Notes under the pieces: model-generated
What the model saw: only the letters and a program-made list of their open reading frames with translations
The model's database searches: none
What the model was told of the DNA's origin: nothing
Program-made: the position numbers and the translations under genes
Assembly: GCA_029204225.1 (NCBI GenBank)
Contig: CM055102.1
Location: forward strand, 33,392,585 to 33,456,584
Direction of reading: 5' to 3'
Origin: Diphasiastrum complanatum
Lineage: Eukaryota > Streptophyta > Lycopodiopsida > Lycopodiales > Lycopodiaceae
DNA length: 64,000 nucleotides
Shown: positions 1 to 9,966 of the stretch, one piece after another
Numbering within the stretch: position 1 is the stretch's first letter
Layout: each line of letters opens with the position of its first letter

Positions 1-2
1 AA

Positions 3-263
3 TGCAAAGCACTCTCCAAGCACATTGGTGAGCTGGACTTGTCACCGTCAGCGCCAAAGGCTTACTGTGTCCTCCGAAAAGCCGTTTTGAATGATTTCTG
101 TCCTGGATTCAAGACCCAGCTCATTCTCTCGGGTTTAATTGGCCCTTATGAGGATGAGGGAGATGCTCCTAAATTAGCATTAGAAATGTTAAAACCAGTA
201 CTGTCATCAAAGAAGCGATCAGAGAAGCTGAAATCCTCTCTGAAGGAAATGGATCAAATGTGA
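3..263 (+). CDS. 3' end of a gene of unknown function (partial)
   Basis: An open frame enters from the left edge (first whole codon at 3) and ends with TGA at 261-263. It gives about 86 residues, with a helix-rich middle (AYCVLRKAVLND) and a lysine/glutamate-rich tail (SSKKRSEKLKSSLKEMDQM). There is no in-frame ATG near its start, so this is the last exon, or part of it, of a longer gene. A canonical AATAAA signal overlaps the stop codon (263-268) and could serve polyadenylation. Base composition and the absence of stops fit a real exon. I do not recognise the family. Confidence 0.5.
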   Translation, partial: CKALSKHIGELDLSPSAPKAYCVLRKAVLNDFCPGFKTQLILSGLIGPYEDEGDAPKLALEMLKPVLSSKKRSEKLKSSLKEMDQM

Positions 264-730
264 ATAAAGATTTTGTCATTTTTTTCTTGTGGACTCTCCT
301 AATTCTCTGTTGTCATTATATGATGTGCTTATTCATTGAATTTAGAATTTTATTTTTTTTTTTGATAAAGATTTCTCCTTCTTTTTTTACGTGGCGTGAT
401 TTTCACGCCAGGGCTCGACCAGGACCTGTTTGACCTGGTCAAACATCCCCTGGTCGTGCCTTGGCGTGATTTCCATGCCACGACATGGAAACCTATCTTA
501 GCTACAACATGGTTAAAGAAACCACCATTCTCATAGTACTGAAAATTTTAAATCACTGCATTCACATAGATGATACTAAAATTTTCAAATGACTGCATTC
601 ACATAAACAGTACTGAAATCAGATATCAAACTCAATCACAACAATTTGCATTCACATAACCTGAAATTCTACAAGATACTTGACACCAAATCTTCAGTAT
701 ATTATAAATAAAATCATTTACATGATATTT
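264..730. other. Intergenic spacer with small repeats
   Basis: No coding sequence is recognised. It holds the nested inverted repeats at 392-480 and, at about 545-665, three copies of a short direct repeat built on CTGCATTCACATA followed by an A/T-rich tail. It separates two convergent genes, the plus-strand tail at 263 and the minus-strand histone-like locus ending at 731. Confidence 0.5.
392..480. repeat. Cluster of nested inverted repeats
   Basis: Four small palindromes lie close together. TGGCGTG (392-398) pairs with CACGCCA (404-410). CGACCAGG (416-423) pairs with CCTGGTCG (449-456) and encloses TTGACC/GGTCAA (430-435/437-442). TGGCGTG (462-468) pairs with CATGCCA (474-480) with one mismatch. 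The first and last hairpins are near copies of each other. It may be a decayed foldback transposon or an RNA structure in a convergent 3' region. The function is unknown. Confidence 0.55.
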
Positions 731-1573
731 TTAATTGCGCTCTCTCCTTAGCCTTCTAGCTAGGTGGAGATCCTTCGGGAGTATTATGACTCTCTTCCCG
801 TGCACTGCACACAAAAATGAATTCTCAAAGAGCTGCGTTAGGTACATTTCCACAGACTCTTGTATTGCGGACACCGCATCTGTCATAACTCTGTTCCCCA
901 AGGAAAATTCATCGACTATTTCTTTTACAAGCCTCACAAAAGGGGCCCTAGGGATCAAAAAATTTACGGACTTCTAATAGCTCCGTATATCCTGGAGCCA
1001 CTTTGCGATCCTGCACTTTCTACGCGGTCAAGGAGGTGGTGGCTGCATCCTGCGGAGCTCCTTTCCAGCCCATGGTGCTGCACGAGGGGCCGGCCTACCC
1101 CTGTCACGCTCTACGGTCCTACTTGGGCCAGCTGCGGCAGAACTTGGAGGCGGTGGAGGTGGTGGAGGTGGTGGTGGTGGAGGCAGTGGGGGCGGAGGCG
1201 GTGGAGGTGGAGGCGGTGGAGGCGATGTTGGCGGTGTGGGTAGTGGTGATGGTTGCTGAGCTGCAGGGTTCCGTCGCTTTGATGTAGACCCTGCCTTGCG
1301 AGGATTCTTTCTTTTTCGCTCGTGTGCTCCTCTCTCTGACCATCTATGGGTCGCCTTCTGCTTCATCCTTGTTGTGTTCAACATCGGGGTGCCCTCATCA
1401 GAACCACCCACCAGCAACGACATCATCGGACCCATCACCGAGTCGTGACTTGGAGGTGACACGGTGGGTGTGGTGTCTCCCGATATGCCTAAATTTGATG
1501 TGTCCATGCCCATTGCTGGTGGAAATGGGTCGAAGAAAGAATCATTCAGAACCGGCAACTCACCCGATGCTGC
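731..1573 (-). pseudogene. Histone H3-like fold with poly-proline N-terminal linker, two in-frame stops
   Basis: One minus-strand frame runs from about 1573 to TAA at 731-733, broken only by TGA (1028-1030) and TAG (974-976). Its C-terminal part aligns along the whole histone H3 fold: alpha-N (LQDIRSY), alpha-1 (PRAPFVRLVKEIVDEF), alpha-2 (AIQESVEMYLTQLFENSFL), loop 2 and alpha-3 (LPKDLHLARRLRRERN). The core residues of the H3-H3' four-helix bundle are kept (C and H of LCAVH, R of GKRV, D and L of KDLHL). LIPRAPF recalls centromeric H3 of some plants, but loop 1 has ordinary H3 length and no Trp. Upstream are a K/R-rich tail (ERKRKNPRKAGSTSKRR) and about 35 prolines encoded by GGT/GGA-type repeats. 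The TAG sits exactly where H3 has Gln (CAG), so a recent nonsense change is likely. An intron hiding one or both stops cannot be excluded. Confidence 0.6.
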
Positions 1574-1689
1574 AAGCTCCTTGTGATGATTCTGTTGCTT
1601 TCCATGCCCACATCGTGTTTGTTTTCCTAAAGGGGACCGTCTTAAATATGGCAACAAATACTGTGATCGACACAGAGATGCTAGTGTAG

Positions 1690-2425
1690 ACTCGTTTGGA
1701 TCTGAATGTTGGCTTCATATTACCAATAATCTCTTTGAGAAGTTGCCTCTTCGTTAATTCAATAGTCAGTTGGTCAACATATGGCCACTCGTGAGAATTG
1801 ATCGCAGGCTCAGAAGTTGGTGCTAATTTGCCTTGGCCAAAGTTTTTTTTTGGAACTTCGTACATGTGATCGTAAAAGAAAATGCCCATTTTGATCAGGA
1901 CAGAGGATGACAACCCACCATATATTAGTTCTCCATATTTGGCGTGTATGGCGGAGAATTTTCCAGTGAAGGACTTCACGTTTTGCCAGTCGAAGCTATT
2001 CGAAGGAAAGACATCTGCACCAGACATTAATGCAACATTATTATCCATTACAATGACATAATAATAATTCAAACATAATATTTAACACAAGAATAAAAGA
2101 GGTGAGACCTACAATGTGATTGTATGGTTCTATCAGCAACAGCCACATCCAATAAAATATCTTGACACATGTGTACGTGTTGCACATTTGCAAGGTATTC
2201 GCCGTTTTGGTCGATCTTGAATTCGTGGATCCTTCCTTTCCAATGGTAGTCTTGGTTGTTTCGCTTCCTCTTTGCAACCTTGTGAGTTCCTTTGCCCGAT
2301 GGTTGCATGTAAACCCAGTCAAAAGTTGAAAATGTATGGGGCACCCAATGCTCATTGGAATCTTTGATGTGTGCAACAATGGAAGCTAGTTGATTCTTGG
2401 GCTTCCTTGATTGAGTAGAGGCCAT
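1690..2425 (-). CDS. BAH-like domain exons, 5' part of the histone-like locus
   Basis: The start codon chosen is the ATG at 2423-2425, which follows a (CT)n leader on this strand and begins MASTQSRKPKNQL. The first exon (about 2109-2425) reads FDWVYMQP, then WKGRIHEFKIDQNGEYLANVQ. This resembles the first strands of a BAH domain, a chromatin-reader fold that binds nucleosomes or methylated histone tails. A GT donor lies near 2105-2115. A second open stretch (about 2030 to 1690) starts after a GCAG acceptor with DVFPSNSFDW and KSFTGKFSAIHAKYGELIYGG, matching the end of such a domain. The frame then needs another splice before the acidic/proline exon that leads into the H3 fold. The BAH assignment is by resemblance only and the exon edges are estimates. 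Confidence 0.45.
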
Positions 2426-2529
2426 AATGGATGATGTAATGATAATGTAGGATATGCGAAATAGTGTGTAGATCTTCAGATAAGGTGAACCAAAATAAAA
2501 AAAAAATAGAATATCTGTGGAGTATACAG

Positions 2530-2638
<109 letters not shown>

Positions 2639-2639
2639 A

Positions 2640-3560
2640 CAAAATGAGAGAGAGATGAGAGATACAAGCTTGTGAACATTCAAAATTTGAAATGAGGACT
2701 AGGCTCACTTAGGATAAGGCTGCTAGTAGATAGACAAGCTAGTTGATGTTAACTTGTAGGCATAGTTATTGCTTTATCTGCAGTTAATGTAGGGTTAATG
2801 TTAGAGGTGTACTTTGTGGGCCCACACTTGATTTAATCTGCACCATTGAATTTGTCATGTCATATGGACCATTCCCTCTCAGTTGTCAATATTTTATTGG
2901 AACATGTGCCGTCATTAACACTAAGAGTCCAAAAAGGGCCCTAATTATATTCTCTAGTAATTCCTATACTCCTAGTTACATCCTTTGTCATTTTCATGCA
3001 ATACAAACAAGGGTGTTTAGATGTAGCACCATGAGAGACATTATACATGCATTTCAAGGTTTTCAAATCACCTGCTAAGTGTCATTCAACATTGAAGTTT
3101 CCCACTCTTAGAACATTGAGAAATCCTCCATCCATATGGTCCTTGATGATCCTAGGGTAAGATGTCCTAGAGAATATCCATGATAATATATCATTATCAT
3201 CCTTCAGTACCTGTCCAATGGATTAATCAAACTTAGTATAATATGAATTAATATTATCCATTGAATTTAATGTGATAATGAGAAAAATCATCTGAAACGC
3301 TGCCAACCACCATATATTATTCTTGAACTGGACACTGAATTTAAAATCTCCTTCATCCATTATTTGTGATAGTGCACCATTCATGAGAGTTATACTAACC
3401 CTCTCCATCTTTTTCCCTTTCACAATTTCTGACTCATCTAACTTAAGTACTATGATTATTTTGCCATTTACCTTTTCAAAGGTTATATCATAGAATGTGA
3501 CGATGTATCTTAGCAAGTAATTTAGATCAACAAATAAGCTTTTGGATGAATTATAAGATA
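2640..3560. other. Non-coding spacer, nothing recognised
   Basis: AT-rich sequence without a recognised gene. A 97-codon minus-strand frame at 3223-3516 contains KVNGKIIIVLKLDESEIVKG and a Trp/Phe-rich end, but it matches nothing I know and has no supporting context. It is not called as a gene. Confidence 0.4.
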
Positions 3561-4634
3561 TTGATCTTCCATTACTTTCATACTATCGGAAATAGGTGAG
3601 TAATGGAAGAGTGAAAACTTCCTAATTCCAATGCATGACTATGCATATCAAAAATTGAACAAAGCAGTAGTGATGAGAATCATGTCCAATCTTTAGCAAC
3701 TAGCTTTCACTAGATACTAAGTGATTACATAGCGAAATATAAAGTATTGAATTCTTAGACAATTTCTACTAGTTACAAAAGCAATACAGAGATGCATGCA
3801 TTCTGACACAAACTGAACGCAGTAAGGAAATAATATTGATTCAGAAAAACAAGATCAGATGAGCACAAAAAAATAGCGGATAGAAATTGCGGCTCTAAAG
3901 CTATCTATGAGTAACTGAGAATAAGTCCGAAATAAGTGACTCTGTTGATAAGCAGTAGTGCAATAGCAACTCTAAAATAAATCTCTAAAAGGCTGAGCTA
4001 GAATGCTCAAGAGAGTTCAAGCTTGAAAGCTTGATAGAGAGCTAACTACAATACTTTTTGGATAAGAGCGCAGGAAGCATCGTGTAATAACACTCAACTC
4101 CTTCACAATTCACAATCATGTTAATAATGAGATGTATGAATAGCTGATTTATACTAAGTAATTAGGTCGTCAAATGCGACTGCCAGTTGGTTGGAGTCTG
4201 TTGGCATTCATCCAGTTCTTCTCAGAAGTTGCTTGCTGATAAGCGATGACAATTGGCTATAAACAGTCTGTCTACACACTACCATAGGCAAAAAATGTGA
4301 CACTGCATTTTACTCGTAATTTTTGATAGGAAAAAAATGTGAAAAAGACGACACTGCATTTTTACTTGTAATTCCTGACAGGCGAAAAATGCAAAGATGA
4401 CACTGCGTTTTTACACGTAATTTTTGATAGCGGAAAAATGCGATATTGTCGGGTTTTGTAGAGAGAGAAAATCCGACACTGTTGTCAAACTCCGTGTATT
4501 TCTGTAGACTATGTAAAAACACTTGTAATTCTGCAGACTGTATAAAAACACAGAAAAATCTGCAGAATTGGATAAACAGTTGGATGAAGATTAAAAAATG
4601 ATTAGTCGATTAGTAGGAAGGAGAATTATCCAAC
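3560..4634 (-). mobile_element. 3' LTR of decayed Copia element A (far end undefined)
   Basis: On the minus strand the LTR starts at 4634 with TGTTGGATAATTCTCC, directly after a purine tract (4635-4648, AATTAAGGGGGAG on the minus strand). The U3 part holds tandem ~50-bp repeats. The other end of the LTR was not located because no second copy is in the window, so 3560 is only a rough limit. Confidence 0.5.
4283..4450. repeat. Tandem ~50-bp repeats in LTR U3
   Basis: Three and a half diverged copies of a unit, each with AAAAATG, then GACACTGC, then a T-run, then CGTAATTTTTGATAG. Copies start near 4284, 4326, 4379 and 4429. Repeats upstream of the transcription start in Copia U3 regions often act as enhancers. 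That role is inferred here. Confidence 0.7.
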
Positions 4635-4649
4635 ACTCCCCCTTAATTT

Positions 4650-6868
4650 GAATCCATGAATGCCTTGACCTTTAAACTTAGTTCTGCATAGAACTTTCTG
4701 TGTGCATCCAAGCTTAATGCTTTGGTAAAAATATCTGATATTATATCTTGTGTTCGACAATACTGCAATCGTCAAGAATTTGGCTTCTGACATAATGATA
4801 CTTTAGTTCAATGTGTTTACTCCTAGAATAAAATCTAGGGTTGGTTGACAAGGCAACTTTGATTATGACAAAATAATAATGTCAGAGCATATTGATTCAG
4901 ACTGATATCTGAAAGTAAGTTTCTCAACCAAATCGCTTCCTTTTTAGCTTGTGAGGCTGCGACATACTCTGATTTACGAGTGTCTACATCTCTGGTCTGG
5001 TACAGATCATTGCGTACAGAAGAGATCCTATTATCGAATGATAAGGATACTCACGCATCTGCTCCTTCTCTTGAATTGTTTGAGGACATTGGTCCTTTGA
5101 CAATTTGAGACTTGATTCCATTGATGAGAGAGCTAACTTGCAATTAATCAGATTATATCTAACTAGCATATTGTAGATGTACCTTTGTTGAGTAATTTAG
5201 ATCAACTTTCAAATTTTATCTCTGTGGATTTGAATACCAAGGCAGAAATGAGCTTCGCCCAGATCGGTCATGTCGAATTCAAAAGATAGCATTGTCTTGC
5301 ATTCTTTTATCAGATCGATACTGTTAAAGAGCAATGTGTTGTCCACATATAAAGTGATAATGATAAAAGATTGATGCATTGTCTTGAAGTAAACATTTGA
5401 ATCTTAAGAGCTAGGTGTGTAGCCGTGATCAATAAGAAAAGTATTGATCCTTTGAAACCATCCTCGAGCAGATTGCTTCAAGCCATAAAAGTAACTTATG
5501 GAGTTTACACACATGATTGTGTTTACCCTTGATAATATAACCTTCGACTTGCACCATGTAAATGTCTTCTTCAATAACTCCATTGAGATATGCTGTCTGT
5601 ACATCCATTTGATGTATTTCCAAATCTGCTGCAACAACAAACGATAATAAAAGTAGAATAGAATAATGGTTAACTACTGGACTGAAAGTCTCAATATAAT
5701 CAATGTTGTATACCTGAGAAAATCCTCTGGCAACAAGTCGAGCTTTTCTTTTGTCGATGCTTCCGTCTACTTTGTACTTGACTTTGAAAATCCATTTGCA
5801 ATCAACTACGTTTTTGCTAGCAGGTAATTCGATAATCGCCCATGTCCGGTTCTTGATAAGAGATGAATACTCTTTATCCATAGCTTCTTTTCAGAGATCA
5901 GAATCTGGCTGACTGAGTGCCTCTTTGACAGTCGTCGGCTTGTAAACAAGGTAGGCTATAGACTCGTCGATATACCTGATAGGTGATCTGCTAGCTCTTG
6001 ATGATCTTCTGGAAAATAGAGAAAGTTGATCATTTTCATCATATTGTAGTTGCTGAACTACAACATCATCATCTTCTGATTCGTCGTTGATGGTTCGTCA
6101 AAAGTAGATGAGCTTGGACCTTCAATGGAAATACTCGACTACAAACTAGAAAGTTCAATATGTCAGGAGAATCTGACTGGTCGACTACATGGGCATTGCC
6201 TTTTCCTTTGAGGTCGATAAACTGATCTTCGATGAAGATGATATCTCGACTAGTGAATATCTTCGATTCGATGGGATCTAAAGTAGTATAGCTGATGAAA
6301 ATACATTTGATACTCTGGAAGTCAAGATTCTTCCTGAGATCGTGAGGAATCTGTGCATAAGCAGTACATCCAATGACTCGTAAGTTTGATAGAGAAGGTT
6401 TGGTACCTGTCCAAATTTCGAATGATGTTTTATTTGAGAGACCTTTAGTAGGACATCTGTTATGAATATAGGTTGTTGTTGAAACAACTTTAGCCTAGAA
6501 GGACTTCAAAAGTGTCGCATGTTAGAACATGCACTTTTTCGATTCGACTAAGATTCAGTTCTTTCTCTCAACAAGACCATTTGACTGAGATGAATAGGAG
6601 GTAATGTATTGTTTCTCAATGCCATTGTTAAGGCAGTACTCCTTGAATTTGGTGGAGATGTATTCTCTCCCATTATCTGACCTCAGTGCTTTGATTTGTT
6701 TGCCATTTTGATTTTCTGCATGCTCTTTGAATTGTCTGAACTTGATGAAAGCCTCTGATTTTTGTTTAATGAAATAAACAACTATTCTTCTAGAGAATTC
6801 GTCAATAAAGAAAATGAAATACTTTGCATCTAGTAATGAAGGAGTTTGCATAGGTCCACATACCAGCC
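4650..6868 (-). pseudogene. Copia element A pol remnant: integrase, reverse transcriptase, RNase H
   Basis: Reading down the minus strand: integrase core pieces (6555-6851, FFIDEF and LRSDNGREYISTKFKEYC, then SSQSNGLVERKN; more at 6278-6487), the N-terminal half of reverse transcriptase (5429-5881, WIFKVKYKVDGSIDKRKARL, then IHQMDVQTAYLNG), and RNase H-like sequence (about 4700-4985, SEYVAA, AIWLRNLL). Frames are broken repeatedly. The YVDD-bearing palm and the RT-RNase H junction are deleted or unreadable. The integrase starts after its first catalytic Asp at the fusion with element B. Dead Ty1/copia remnant. Confidence 0.85.
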
Positions 6869-8455
6869 TCGCAAGAGGTTTGAGCTACCAAGGTTTGCTT
6901 TTTTCATATCCAGCTGATTGCAGCTTTGCACGCTATTGAACATCCTCCAGTAATGGACTTGTTGTCATCTTTGCAGCTCGTCCAGCTCGCATCACTGTAG
7001 TGATGCAGCTCGAATCCCTTTTCTTTGTTTCTAGTTCTGTAGGTTAATCCAATATTCTGGGTACCCTTCAGATATTGTAGGATTCGTTTGGCCATTTTCC
7101 AATGTGCTAGACCAAGATTGGAGCAAAGTTGGCTCAATGCGTAAATAGAGAAGACCAGATTGGGTCTGGTACAAATTGTTAAGTACATCAGACTACCGAT
7201 TAAGTTCTGGTAAGGTATACTTGCCATCTTCTGTTCTTCCTCTTCTGTTTTTGGGCAATCCTGTTTTGTGAGCTTGGCTCCAGCTATCATTGGAGTGGCT
7301 TTCTCTTTACAGTCCATCATGTGGTACTGCTTCAGCACTTTTCTGGCGTATTCTGACTGACTCAAGTGTATTTCGCCATTCATTTGATCTCTTTTGATCT
7401 CCGGCCCTAGGCATTTTGTTGCTTCTCCAAGATCTGTGATTTCGTAGTTTTCATAAATCTGACTCTTCATGTCTTTGATCAACATCAAGGAATTTCCTAT
7501 CATCAGCGAATCATCCATGAAAATGGTCAGTATCACAAAATCCTTTCCAGTTCTTTTGATGTAGACATTACAGTCTGGTTGAGTAGGATTGAAGTTTAGA
7601 GACTTCAGAAGACCATCAAGCTTTTTGTACCAGGCTCTGATGCCTGTTTTAGATCGTAGATGTATCTCTGCAATCGACAGACATATTGTCTGTTGTCGGG
7701 GTCTTCATAACCTTCAGGTTGCTTCATGAAATTTTTTTCCTCTAGATCTCCGTATAGAAAGACTGTTTTCACGTCAATCTGGTGAATTTCCAAATTGTAC
7801 TATATGGTGTATGCAAGGAGTAGCCTTATGGTTGTCATCTTGACCATGGGCGAATATGTGTCGAAATAGTCAACACCATATCTCTACGTGTAGCCCTTCG
7901 CGACAAGCCTTGCTTTGTAGCGGCCAATGGTGCCATCTGATTTCAATTTTTCTTGTACACCCACTTGCAGTCAATTACTTTTTTGTATTCTGGCAGTGGC
8001 TCTAATGTTCGTGTCTCATTTTGCCTCATCGACTCGATCTCCTCTGACATTGTCTGTTTCCAAAATTCTCTCTCTGGACTCTAGATAGCTTCTTGGTATG
8101 TTGCTGGCTCTTCTCTGAAGCTGCAGTACTTGAACTGCGTGTCTTCGCTCCATTGCAGATTGTCAGAATAGTGGTCTGGAGGCCTTCTTTGTCTTGTTGA
8201 CCTTCAAGGTTCGTTTCGTCGTTGTTCAAACATTTCTTGTTCGTGGGGTCAATCCTCTGTTTCCTGCTGCTCTGGAGTCTGGGGTCCTGCATTCTGATTT
8301 GATGTCTGTCCTTGATCTCTCTCTTGAATAGGCAACAGTGTGAAGATCTCATGGCCTCTTTCATCTTTCAGTTTAGGGAATGTGGACTCGTCAAACTTTA
8401 CATCTCTGCTCGAAAAAACCTTCTTCGTGGTTGGATCGAGCTTTCTCTTGATCAC
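6853..8455 (-). pseudogene. Copia element B pol remnant: integrase C-end, RT, RNase H start
   Basis: The minus strand carries the integrase C-terminal stretch (8249-8455, PTTKKVFSSRDVKFDESTFP), the RT N-terminal part (7605-7793 IHQIDVKTVFLYGDLEEKNF) and a 210-codon frame (6904-7536) that starts at the RT catalytic motif and runs through RPNLVFSIYALSQL to RNase H (YSDASW). The catalytic YVDD is FMDD here. A TGA interrupts RNase H near 6903, after which AAISW is followed by KKQTLVAQ. The element then fuses to element A at about 6853-6868. Zinc knuckle, protease and integrase core are missing. Confidence 0.85.
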
Positions 8456-9040
8456 TGCTTCCCTCTCCTTCGTCTCTCATCAGTCTCTCATCAGTGACAA
8501 GACTGACTACTTTGTCGAATGTCATATTTGGTAGACTCAATATGAGCATTCTAAGTGGCTGATAGGACGTCGATAGAGATTTCATAAAGTACATCAGCTG
8601 CTGTGGTGTTGGGACCTGGTGGTCCTGTCTTGATGCAGCGAGTTGAGCGAAGATCGTTCTGATCTTCTCAACGTGCTGATCCAACTGGTTGCCATCCCAT
8701 CGTATTGATTGTGATTGATTGTGAAGGTGCATGACTGAAGCTGCAGTCCTCACTTCATACTTCTGCTTTGATCTTTCCCATGCTGCATGGCTGCTTTCGC
8801 AGTCTTCAATCTGCATGAGTAGATTTTCATTTATGGATGAAACGATGATCGCCATTGCACTCTCATCCTTTCTGATCCATTCAGCTCTCTCAGGTCTCCC
8901 TCTAGAGGTTGCACCTCTGAGAGCTTGGTCATTGACCAAATGCCTTCGCCCTTCAGGAGTGTTTTGATTTTGAATTTCCAGATTCTGTAATTTGCGCCAT
9001 CGAGACTGATTGCTGCTCTGGTCTGGATTGTCGTAGCCAT
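8391..9040 (-). pseudogene. Copia element B gag (truncated)
   Basis: Gag begins at 9040 with MATTIQTRAAISLDGANYRI, followed by WKFKIKTLLKGEGIWSM, the usual plant Copia gag start. After a frame change it continues at 8391-8939 with the UBN2-type helices (SSHAAWERSKQKYEV, QHVEKIRTIFAQLAA, LMYFMKSLSTSYQPL). It stops before the CCHC knuckle, where sequence jumps to the integrase C-terminus. The primer site lies 54 bp upstream of the start. Same lineage as element C at 45 kb. Confidence 0.85.
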
Positions 9041-9093
9041 ATTGTGTTGTCTAGAAGAATCACTGCTGAGATATCAGTAGTGATAAGCTGTCA

Positions 9094-9105
9094 GCTCTGA
9101 TACCA
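9094..9105 (-). other. Primer binding site of element B
   Basis: GCTCTGATACCA on the plus strand reads TGGTATCAGAGC on the minus strand, complementary to the 3' end of initiator Met tRNA, as in most plant Copia elements. It lies between gag B and a putative LTR edge at 9109 (TGCAGAG...). Confidence 0.85.
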
Positions 9106-9108
9106 TAT

Positions 9109-9280
9109 TGCAGAGATGACACTGTTTTGTGTTCGTTTGTGATTTGCGAATGATTCTCGAATCATTCGTACTTCGAGTCAAAGACACGTTGACTGTCGCG
9201 AATCGTTCTCGTTCGACCTTCGTGTCTTGTTTGTGTCGTGACAAAGTTGCAGGAGTTCACCATTTCTGACAAGAATTTCC
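9109..9280 (-). mobile_element. Fragment of the 5' LTR of element B
   Basis: The sequence next to the primer site should be the end of the 5' LTR (minus strand ...CATCTCTGCA). It contains ATGATTCGAGAATCATTCG-type inverted repeats. Only about 170 bp can belong to it, because gag sequence of another element (D) begins at about 9280, so this LTR is truncated. The exact junction is not defined. Confidence 0.4.
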
Positions 9281-9311
9281 TTCATAGGTGTAACTTAGTA
9301 GTTACGTCTCT
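9281..9311 (-). pseudogene. Continuation of element D gag on the far side of F
   Basis: Minus-strand codons for VTTKLHL continue the D gag reading broken at 15741. D then fades within a few dozen bases into the LTR fragment of element B, so D is truncated here. Confidence 0.6.
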
Positions 9312-9966
9312 TGTGAAAAATACAGATCCTAAGTGGATCTAAACTCCAAGATCATTGGCTTGAATGCTTGCACTCCAAACTACATAAGCTAGGAATTGGC
9401 AACACATTCTATGCTACCTAGAATGCAAAGAACTTGATCAAAAAGCATTTATCACAAATGGAAACTTCCATAAACATCAAGTGCGGCCCAAAATAGCATT
9501 ATACAGTCCATAATACATCAGCCTATCACTTTTGGAAAGCACCTAAGATCATACACAATAGCTTGAAGACAATACACACAACAATGCTCTCAATGGAGGA
9601 AGAAACAATGACAATGATCTATTGATCTCAATGAAGCATACAAAAGGTTTCTCCAACCTATTCTCCACGACTTCCCTACTATTTATGGATGAGGAAGATG
9701 ACTCTCTCTCCTCTCTCTAGAAGGTACTTGACCCTAGATATTCCCTATATAGGAAAAATAGCTAAAAATGGCTTATATGACCAAAATACATCAAAATGGT
9801 CTCATTTTGAAGGGTATGAAGTTTGACACTTCATCATACTGAAAAAATACAGTAAATAAAAACATTGTGGCCTGGTTCACACGTGCAAAACTCCAGAACC
9901 AAAACTATTTACAATTTTAGCCAATTTAGGTCTCAAACTAGCTAGGAAATGTTGACAATTTTCACA
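9312..9966 (-). repeat. 3' LTR of Copia F
   Basis: 655 bp, TGTGAAAAATACAG... to ...GACAATTTTCACA on the plus strand, matching 15086-15740 with two substitutions. On the minus strand this copy follows the polypurine tract and contains the transcript end. Confidence 0.97.

Noticed and set aside
974-980. Splice acceptor CTATTAG|AAG making the H3 fold start at residue KSVNF
   Set aside because: The sequence immediately upstream still encodes the alpha-N helix in the same frame and the pyrimidine tract is poor. Kept only as an alternative.
1119-1343. Open frames rich in Thr/Ser or Arg/Trp overlapping the poly-proline tract
   Set aside because: They are other-frame readings of the GGT/GGA repeat; the H3-like frame explains the region.
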